Shown here: piece by piece, positions 6,151 to 10,896 of the stretch
Layout: each line of letters starts with the position of its first letter
How positions within the stretch are numbered: the stretch's first letter is position 1
DNA from: Methylocystis sp.
Lineage (GTDB): Bacteria; Pseudomonadota; Alphaproteobacteria; Rhizobiales; Beijerinckiaceae
Reading direction: 5' to 3'
NCBI GenBank assembly: GCA_023253795.1
Contig: JALRFG010000050.1
Location: 1 to 10,896, forward strand
Length of the DNA stretch: 10,896 nucleotides
Position numbers and translations under genes: made by a program
Notes under the pieces: model-generated
The model's database searches: none
Seen by the model: only the letters and a program-made list of their open reading frames with translations
What the model was told of the DNA's origin: nothing

Positions 6151-6879
6151 TCAGTCGTCCGCCAGCGCAATGCGGTGCAGCAGGCCGCCGACCACGCCGC
6201 CGATCAGCGGAGCGGCCCAGAACATCCAGAGCTGCGCCATCGCCCAGCCGCCGACGAACAGCGCCTGACCCGTCGAGCGGGCCGGATTGACCGAGGTGTT
6301 GGTGACCGGGATCGAGACCAGATGGATGATCGTCAGCGTCAGACCGATGGCGATGGGCGCAAAACCTGCCGGCGCGCGGCCCTCGGTCGACCCCAGAATC
6401 ACGATCAGGAAGATCGCGGTCAGCACGACCTCGACGATGAAGCCGGACTTGAGCGTGTAGCCGGCCGGCGAATGCTCGTCATAGCCGTTCGAGGCGAAAC
6501 CATTAGCGAGCGAGAAGTCGATATTGCCGGAGGCGACGACATAGAGCACGCCCGCCGCCGCAATCGCGCCCAGCACCTGCGCCACCCAATAGGGGCCAAG
6601 CTCTTTCCAGGAGAAGCGGCCGGCGGCCGCGAGGCCGAGCGACACCGCCGGATTGAAATGGCCGCCCGAGACCGGACCGAAGGCGTAGGCGCCGGTCAGA
6701 ACGGTCAGACCAAAGGCGAGGGCGACGCCGGTGAAGCCGATGCCAAGTTCAGGAAAGGCCGCCGAGATCACGGCGCTGCCGCAGCCGCCAAACACCAGCC
6801 AGAATGTTCCAAGGAATTCGGCCAGCAATTTGCGCGGAAGTCCAACGCCAATTTCCGAACCGTCGATATCTTTCGCCAT
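6151..6879 (-). CDS. aqpZ: aquaporin Z
   Basis: A six-helix inner-membrane water channel of the MIP family, 242 residues, close to the length of E. coli AqpZ. The two half-helix motifs are intact: SGGHFNPAVS (NPA at 76-78) and NTSVNPARSTG (NPA at 198-200). The selectivity filter can be read as F56, H186, T195 and R201, the water-specific set of AqpZ (F43, H174, T183, R189), so a glycerol facilitator is unlikely. The start MAKDIDGSE is preceded by AGGAG 5 bases upstream; the frame stays open 75 bases further but without support. The N-terminus is a little longer than in E. coli. It probably supports rapid osmotic water movement. It is transcribed alone, divergent from the MFS exporter, and closed by a strong terminator. 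Confidence 0.95.
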   Translation of the reverse strand: MAKDIDGSEIGVGLPRKLLAEFLGTFWLVFGGCGSAVISAAFPELGIGFTGVALAFGLTVLTGAYAFGPVSGGHFNPAVSLGLAAAGRFSWKELGPYWVAQVLGAIAAAGVLYVVASGNIDFSLANGFASNGYDEHSPAGYTLKSGFIVEVVLTAIFLIVILGSTEGRAPAGFAPIAIGLTLTIIHLVSIPVTNTSVNPARSTGQALFVGGWAMAQLWMFWAAPLIGGVVGGLLHRIALADD

Positions 6880-7198
6880 AAAGGGCTCCTCTTTCTTGAT
6901 AGTGATGTCTGAAATCCGGACGGCCGCCGATCGAATCGGCTCCGGCCTGCGCAATATCGCCTATGACGCCGCCTTTTGCGGCGGACCATATGACGACGAC
7001 GTCTCTAGCGGCAGGCTTCCGCTTTGCCAATCGTCATTTCACGCGTATGCGCAGTTGTCGCAATAATTATCGGATTTTACGAACCGATTTGTGCAATTTT
7101 AGTCCCTTGCGCGTTGACGGCCGGAAGTCCGCACGCTTGCGCGAGAGCGGATAAGAAAAACGCTGCGAATTTCGCTATGACGATGTTAAGAGGTCGAT
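6880..7198. other. divergent intergenic region between aqpZ and the MFS gene
   Basis: These 319 bases hold the 5' ends of two divergent genes and are more AT-rich in the middle (about 7060-7105) than the surroundings. Visible elements are a hairpin, CGCCGC-CTTTT-GCGGCG (6967-6983), which would lie in the aqpZ leader, a palindrome ATAATTAT within CGCAATAATTATCGG (about 7057-7071), and a TTGACG at 7114 without a good -10 partner. A reading frame from 6963 has no ribosome binding site and I do not consider it a gene. No RNA gene is evident. Confidence 0.6.
7002..7030 (-). promoter_or_regulatory. candidate aqpZ promoter
   Basis: On the minus strand TTGGCA (plus 7025-7030) and TAGAGA (plus 7002-7007) have 17-base spacing. 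The -35 matches the consensus at five of six positions; the -10 is poor. The leader would be about 115 bases and would contain the GC hairpin at 6967-6983. Other starts in this region are possible. Confidence 0.3.
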
Positions 7199-8800
7199 AT
7201 GACCGACGTCGACGCGAAGCTGACCGGCTGGCGCTTTCTGCTGCTGAACATCGTATTGGCGGCCGGAAATGTGATCGCGCTATCCAATGTGCCCGGCTAC
7301 ACGATTCTGGTGCCATATGCGGCGGGGAGTCTTCAGGGCGTCAATCCGAGTTTCGGCACCTGGGGCACCACCGATCATATGATGGGGATCGTGCTGGGCC
7401 TGCCGATTGCGCGGGTTCTCGCGGCGCGTTTCGGCGAATGGCGCGTTTATGTCATCGCTTTTCTTATCTACGCCGCAGCCTCTTTCCTCTGTACGACCAG
7501 TGAAACGATCTGGTTCTTCGTGCCGATGCGTTTGGCGCTCGGTCTTGTCGGCGGCGTCATCATTCCGCTTGGCCAGGGCCTGTCACTTGCCGAGTTTCCT
7601 GAGCATCGGCGCGGCTATGGCGCTGCGCTGTGGGGCGTGATCAGTATGGCGCCCTTCACGCTTGGCGTCTTCATGGGCGGTTTCTGGGCGGAATATTTCA
7701 ACTGGCGGATGCTGTTTTATTCAAACATCCTCTTCGGCCTGCCAATTGCGGCGATTGTTGGCGCGCTATTGTATGGACGGGCGACGCCGCGCCGCTTCGC
7801 GCGTTTCGATCTGGTGGGTTTTATCCTGCTGGGAACGCTGATCCTGCTGGTGCAGACCATTCTCAATCAGGGCAATGATTTCGACTGGTTTGGCTCTCCC
7901 GTTCTGATCACCCTGCTGCTGATTGTGGTGGTGGTCCTGCCGGTTTTCATTTTTTGGGAGCTTGGCGAGCGGCAGCCGGTGCTTGATCTCTGGCTCTTCG
8001 CCAAGCGTAATTATGCCGTCGCCATGCTGTGCTCCGTTGTCGGCTTTCTGGTGATTCAGGGCACGCTGTCGGTGTTTGTCGGCCAGTTGCAGACCTTGCT
8101 GGGTTACACCTCTTCGCTGGCGGGCGTTGTTTATCTGACCATGGCCCTGCTGGCGGCGCCGCTTATCATTTTCGTGCATGAGCTTGTTCGCGACGTCGAT
8201 TTACGGCTCGTGTGCTGCATCAATTTCATCGGTTTCGCCGTGACGCTGACATGGCTTGGCCTCTACGACAAAACCGCTTCTTTCGATCAGATCGCTACGC
8301 CAATGGCGTTTTTTGGCTTATTTCTGGCGACATTTTTTGCGCCGACCGCCGCGCTGGGCGTGCAAGGCCTGAGCGGCGCGCGTCTGATCCGCGCGGCGGA
8401 AGAATTAACGATGCTGCGCACGGCGTTTGGCGCTTACGGCATCACCTCTCAGGCGGTGGTGCAATTCCGGCGTGCGCCTTTCCATCAGCTTGGACTCGCC
8501 GATCAACTCGGCGGACGGCGCTTTCCATCTCTCGATGTGCTTCAGGCGTTGCTGGATAAATTTCAGTCCTTGGGGATGAGCGAAACAATTGCGCATGCGC
8601 AGGTCGCCAAAACCATGCGTCAGCAGGCGTTGTTGATGGGGCTGGACGACGCGTTCTTTTTTGGCGCGGTTGTCTTTGTGGCGCTCGCCGGCGTTGTCTG
8701 GCTGGCGAAGGGTCCGCCGCCGAAGATAGAAGCCGCGCCGGAGCCAGAGGCGGATCTTGTCGTCTTCGAAGCCGAGGAAATGTCGGAACAGCCCTTCTGA
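7199..8800 (+). CDS. MFS transporter, DHA2/EmrB-type (14 helices)
   Basis: A 533-residue inner-membrane protein with many hydrophobic helices across the length (for example 12-42, 82-98, 107-130, 203-223, 235-253, 272-295, 306-327, 336-356, 368-390, 487-503). Its length and layout match the 14-helix drug:H+ antiporter 2 family. The motif C region, TLGVFMGGFWAEYFNWRMLF (154-173), resembles the EmrB 'GPxLGGxxxxxxxWRWxF' signature, and ARVLAARFGEWRV (71-83) is a degenerate motif A. The soluble stretch before the last helix (RTAFGAYGI, then FRRAPFHQLGL) is also EmrB-like. The first-helix motif is altered: where EmrB-type proteins have Asp, a hand alignment gives N30. The C-terminal tail is acidic. 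No EmrA-like fusion partner or regulator is adjacent. Ribosome binding site AAGAGG lies 5 bases before the ATG. Substrate unknown; multidrug, siderophore or metabolite export are all possible. Confidence 0.85.
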   Translation: MTDVDAKLTGWRFLLLNIVLAAGNVIALSNVPGYTILVPYAAGSLQGVNPSFGTWGTTDHMMGIVLGLPIARVLAARFGEWRVYVIAFLIYAAASFLCTTSETIWFFVPMRLALGLVGGVIIPLGQGLSLAEFPEHRRGYGAALWGVISMAPFTLGVFMGGFWAEYFNWRMLFYSNILFGLPIAAIVGALLYGRATPRRFARFDLVGFILLGTLILLVQTILNQGNDFDWFGSPVLITLLLIVVVVLPVFIFWELGERQPVLDLWLFAKRNYAVAMLCSVVGFLVIQGTLSVFVGQLQTLLGYTSSLAGVVYLTMALLAAPLIIFVHELVRDVDLRLVCCINFIGFAVTLTWLGLYDKTASFDQIATPMAFFGLFLATFFAPTAALGVQGLSGARLIRAAEELTMLRTAFGAYGITSQAVVQFRRAPFHQLGLADQLGGRRFPSLDVLQALLDKFQSLGMSETIAHAQVAKTMRQQALLMGLDDAFFFGAVVFVALAGVVWLAKGPPPKIEAAPEPEADLVVFEAEEMSEQPF

Positions 8801-8807
8801 TCCACAT

Positions 8808-8840
8808 AAAAAAACCGGCCGGGCCGCTGGGCCCGACCGG
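8808..8840 (-). terminator. intrinsic terminator for the kinase-FKBP operon (possibly shared with the MFS gene)
   Basis: CCGG-C-CGGGCC (8815-8825) pairs with GGCCCG-A-CCGG (8830-8840), ten pairs with one internal mismatch and loop GCTG. On the minus strand it is followed by seven T (plus 8808-8814), giving a strong terminator 28 bases past the FKBP stop. On the plus strand it lies 14 bases after the MFS stop but is followed only by CGTTTC, so it may also stop convergent transcription, less efficiently. Confidence 0.83.
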
Positions 8841-8868
8841 CGTTTCAAAGCGAAATATCGCGCTTTCG

Positions 8869-9315
8869 TTACTTCACGTCGAGAAGCTCAACGTCGAAGA
8901 GCAGCGTTGAATTCGGCGGAATGGAGCCGCCGGCGCCCGCCGCGCCATAGCCAAGCTGCGGCGGCACGATCAGCGTGCGTCTGCCGCCGACTTTCATCGT
9001 CTCGACGCCTTCGTCCCAACCGGGAATAACCTTGCCCTGACCGAGCGGGAATTCGAAGGGCTCGCCGCGGGTGCGCGAGCTGTCGAACTGCTTGCCCTTC
9101 TTGCCGTCCTGATACAGCCAGCCGGTGTAATGCACGACCGCCGTCTGACCGATCTTCGGCGACGCGCCGGAGCCGACCTTGTTGTCGATGATCGTCAGGC
9201 CCGACGCCGTCAGCGTTTTATTGTCGAGCGCGAGCGTCGGCGTGGTCATCGTCGTCGCAGCCGTCAGTGTGGCGGCGGCGAGGGCAATGGCGAAGAATTT
9301 CGAGATAGAACGCAT
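8869..9315 (-). CDS. exported FKBP-type peptidyl-prolyl cis-trans isomerase
   Basis: A 148-residue protein with a signal peptide (MRSISKFFAIALAAATLTAA..., cleavage probably after TLA near residue 29) followed by one FKBP domain (about 40-147), so it should act in the periplasm on prolyl bonds of folding proteins. The FK506/substrate pocket of human FKBP12 is conserved: Y63 in VHYTGWL, D78 in QFDSSR, F88, V96, I97 and W100 in GKVIPGWDEGV, Y123 in LGYGAAG and F140 in LLFDVELLDV. An active isomerase is expected. The start is chosen by the signal peptide and an excellent ribosome binding site, GGAGGAAACGC-ATG. The frame remains open upstream but that part lies inside the kinase gene. It follows the kinase by 25 bases and is closed by the terminator at 8808-8840. 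Confidence 0.95.
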   Translation of the reverse strand: MRSISKFFAIALAAATLTAATTMTTPTLALDNKTLTASGLTIIDNKVGSGASPKIGQTAVVHYTGWLYQDGKKGKQFDSSRTRGEPFEFPLGQGKVIPGWDEGVETMKVGGRRTLIVPPQLGYGAAGAGGSIPPNSTLLFDVELLDVK

Positions 9316-9340
9316 GCGTTTCCTCCAGTGGTTTCGCGCG

Positions 9341-10342
9341 TCAGGCGACAAGCCCGTTGTCGCGGGCAAGTTGCAAAAGATCCTTCTGCGGCCTCGCGCC
9401 GACATGGGAAATGATTTCCGCCGCCGCAAGGGCGCCCAGCGCAGCGCTGCGCTCATGCGGCAGTCCCTGCGTGTAGCCGGCCAGGAATCCGGCGGCGAAG
9501 AGGTCGCCGGCGCCGGTGGTGTCGACAACGGATTCGACCGGAAAAGCCGGTGCCGCGACGACGCTTTCGGCGCTCGCCACCACACAGCCCTTTTCCGAGC
9601 GCGTCACCACGCCGAGCAAATCCTTTTCGCCGCGCAGCGCCGTCAAAGCCGTATCGAAATCGGCGGTTTCGTAAAGCGCGTGCAATTCGCTTTCATTGGC
9701 GAAGACGATGTCAACGACGCGGTCGCGGATCAGCGACAGAAATTCGCCGCGATAGCGATCGACGCAGAAAGAGTCGGAGAGCGACAGCGCGACCTTGCGT
9801 CCCTTGGCGCGCGAGATTTTCGCTGCTTTGAGAAAGGCCTGTTTGGCGCCCGGCGGGTCCCAGAGATAGCCTTCCATATAGAGAACTTTCGCCGCCGCGA
9901 CGCGCGCTTCGTCGATATCCTCGGGAGCCAGCGCCTGGCAGGCGCCGAGAAAGGTGTTCATCGTGCGCTGGCCGTCCGGCGTCACGAAGATCAGGCAGCG
10001 CGCCGTCGCGGCGCCGTCTGTCGCCGCCGGCGTGTCGAAAGCGACGCCCGCCTTGCGGATATCATGGCTGAACTCGCGGCCGGCGTCGTCGTTCTTCACC
10101 TTGCCGACAAAGCCGGCGCGGCGGCCAAGGCTGGCCAGTCCCGCCATGGTGTTGGCGGCCGAGCCGCCGGAGATCACTGTGGTCGGGCCCATTTTTTCAT
10201 ACAGCGCGGCGGCGCGCGCCTCGTCGACCAGCGCCATGCCGCCCTTGGCGAGCCCAAGGTCGACCAGAGCGTCGTCTCCGGCGCGGGAAAGGGTGTCGAC
10301 GATGGCGTTGCCGATGCCGAGCACATCGAGGGTATCAGACAT
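9341..10342 (-). CDS. PfkB-family sugar kinase, adenosine kinase-like
   Basis: A 333-residue ribokinase/PfkB kinase, probably cytoplasmic, transferring phosphate from ATP to the 5'-OH of a nucleoside or sugar. It has both family signatures: the di-glycine hinge ISGGSAANTMAGLASLG (57-73) and the anion-hole/catalytic DTTGAGDLFAAGFLAGY (274-290), with D280 as catalytic base. The N-terminus DVLGIGNAIVDTL (6-18), the length, and NESELHALY (216-224) match the alphaproteobacterial proteins usually annotated as adenosine kinase, which would return adenosine to AMP in purine salvage. Specificity cannot be proven by sequence; other sugars are possible. The ATG has only a modest ribosome binding site (GGACGG). 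The leader holds a hairpin with T-tract. It is divergent from ubiE and followed after 25 bases by the FKBP gene. Confidence 0.9.
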   Translation of the reverse strand: MSDTLDVLGIGNAIVDTLSRAGDDALVDLGLAKGGMALVDEARAAALYEKMGPTTVISGGSAANTMAGLASLGRRAGFVGKVKNDDAGREFSHDIRKAGVAFDTPAATDGAATARCLIFVTPDGQRTMNTFLGACQALAPEDIDEARVAAAKVLYMEGYLWDPPGAKQAFLKAAKISRAKGRKVALSLSDSFCVDRYRGEFLSLIRDRVVDIVFANESELHALYETADFDTALTALRGEKDLLGVVTRSEKGCVVASAESVVAAPAFPVESVVDTTGAGDLFAAGFLAGYTQGLPHERSAALGALAAAEIISHVGARPQKDLLQLARDNGLVA

Positions 10343-10359
10343 TCAACCGTCCATTCTGG

Positions 10360-10401
10360 AAAAAGCGTGCGGCGCGGCCTGGCGGGCGCCCCGCTGGCCG
10401 C
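10360..10401 (-). promoter_or_regulatory. hairpin plus T-tract in the kinase leader (terminator-like)
   Basis: An imperfect inverted repeat, GCGGCC (10374-10379) / GGCCGC (10396-10401) enclosing GCGGG (10382-10386) / CCCGC (10390-10394), makes an 11-pair GC-rich hairpin with a 3-base loop and small internal asymmetry. Read on the minus strand it is followed 9 bases later by TTTTT (plus 10360-10364), then 17 bases later by the kinase ATG. It resembles a leaky terminator or attenuator, but the gap between stem and T-run is larger than in the other terminators here. No leader peptide or competing structure was identified. Confidence 0.35.
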
Positions 10402-10569
10402 CCTTCCGGCGGCGCAGCGGTTTCTAGCATCGGGCGCGGCGAATAAACAGGGGCGGGGCGGCGAAGGATGGCCGGGTCTCAGGCGCGGAATGGTTAATCT
10501 GTCGCCCGTAGCCATGACCGCCGCGAGGGGCTATACCATCCGCGACTTTTCCCGTCCTGCGAGCGATCC

Positions 10570-10896
10570 ATGACCGACCCCCGTCCCGACCACGACTCCT
10601 CGACCCATTTTGGCTATTCCGAGGTTCCCCTGTCGGAGAAGCAGGTTCTCGTCGACGATGTTTTCCACAAAGTGGCGCGTCGCTACGATGTGATGAACGA
10701 TCTGATGTCGGGCGGCCTGCACCGTCTGTGGAAAGATATTCTTGTCGGCAAGATCAACCCGCGCGGCAAACGCGACTTCCGTCACCTGGATGTGGCGGGC
10801 GGCACCGGCGACGTCGCTTTCCGCATCGCGAAAAAAGTCGCCGCCGACGCCGAGATCACCGTGCTCGACATTAACGGCGACATGCTGGAGGTTGGG
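10570..10896 (+). CDS. ubiE: UbiE, ubiquinone/menaquinone C-methyltransferase (5' part)
   Basis: The first 109 residues of UbiE; the gene runs past the window end. UbiE methylates the ring carbon of 2-polyprenyl-6-methoxy-1,4-benzoquinol in ubiquinone synthesis (and demethylmenaquinol in organisms that make menaquinone), using SAM. Diagnostic features are VFHKVARRYDVMNDLMSGGL (31-50), the substrate-side signature of the family, the SAM-binding LDVAGGTGDVAFRIA (73-87), and D100 in VLDINGDML, expected to bind the SAM ribose. The N-terminal 20 residues are a polar extension common in alphaproteobacterial members. The ATG at 10570 is the first credible start, with only a weak purine run (GCGAGCG) before it. 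Its promoter must lie in 10402-10569, divergent from the kinase; a TATACC near 10532 is the only suggestive -10, without a matching -35. Confidence 0.95.
   Translation, partial: MTDPRPDHDSSTHFGYSEVPLSEKQVLVDDVFHKVARRYDVMNDLMSGGLHRLWKDILVGKINPRGKRDFRHLDVAGGTGDVAFRIAKKVAADAEITVLDINGDMLEVG

Noticed and set aside
6100..6912. A 270-codon plus-strand open frame opposite aqpZ
   Set aside because: It is the mirror of the aquaporin gene, starts inside the terminator hairpin, and shows no recognisable domain; its Arg/Asp/Gln-rich composition is typical of antisense frames.
6963..7154. A 63-codon plus-strand frame in the aqpZ-exporter gap
   Set aside because: No ribosome binding site, no recognisable signal or domain, and it crosses the probable divergent promoter region.
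9179..10573. A 464-codon plus-strand open frame opposite the FKBP and kinase genes
   Set aside because: It lies antisense to two genes with full family signatures, starts from TTG without a ribosome binding site, and its translation is Arg/Ala/Gly-rich low-information sequence, as expected for the opposite strand of GC-rich genes.
10514..10573. A 19-codon frame ending in an ATGA overlap with the ubiE start
   Set aside because: The overlap looks like a coupled leader peptide, but no ribosome binding site precedes the ATG at 10514 and frames this short are common by chance.
1..10896. Search for CRISPR arrays, tandem repeats, transposase genes, tRNA genes, toxin-antitoxin pairs or defence genes
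   Set aside because: None seen. Gene content, overlaps and base composition look like ordinary core chromosome, so I do not propose a new defence or mobile system.

Overview
The window is about 10.9 kb of GC-rich, densely coded bacterial chromosome. The gene families, the small intergenic gaps and the codon use suggest an alphaproteobacterium, probably of the Hyphomicrobiales (Rhizobiales). That placement is an inference; there is no 16S or other decisive marker. I see no tRNA, rRNA, CRISPR array, insertion sequence, phage gene or integration site. Most of it is housekeeping chromosome, and I do not find a convincing new multi-gene system. The most unusual items are small: an overlooked secreted basic peptide gene, a start-site conflict, and a hairpin with a T-tract in the leader of a kinase gene.

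Layout, left to right. (1) Positions 1-2159, plus strand: the tail of an ABC-2 type exporter permease, then tlyA (rRNA cytidine 2'-O-methyltransferase), then a TrmA/RlmD-type RNA 5-methyluridine methyltransferase. All three overlap end to start by a few bases, so they are probably one transcript with coupled translation. (2) Positions 2160-3941, plus strand: a possible promoter, a 39-residue secreted basic peptide with a very good ribosome binding site, and an FAD-dependent 2-hydroxyacid dehydrogenase (D-lactate/D-2-hydroxyglutarate type) whose start is uncertain. (3) Positions 3951-5412, minus strand: a crotonase-fold protein with isomerase-like active-site residues, followed 13 bases later by an SRAP (YedK/HMCES) protein that protects abasic sites in single-stranded DNA. 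(4) Positions 5501-6879, minus strand: a secreted META-domain (HslJ-like) protein and aquaporin Z, each followed by an intrinsic terminator. (5) Positions 6880-7198: a 319-base divergent regulatory region. (6) Positions 7199-8800, plus strand: a 14-helix MFS exporter of the DHA2/EmrB type. (7) Positions 8807-10342, minus strand: a PfkB-family (adenosine kinase-like) sugar kinase followed 25 bases later by an exported FKBP prolyl isomerase, closed by a terminator. (8) From 10570, plus strand: the beginning of ubiE, divergent from the kinase and cut by the window end.

Functional themes are ribosome RNA modification (tlyA and its neighbour), flavin- and quinone-linked metabolism (the dehydrogenase, ubiE), DNA damage tolerance (SRAP), envelope functions (META protein, aquaporin, exporter, periplasmic FKBP) and purine salvage (kinase). 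Apart from the rRNA-modification cluster, neighbours do not form an obvious pathway. Many long reading frames opposite these genes are by-products of high GC content and were left out.
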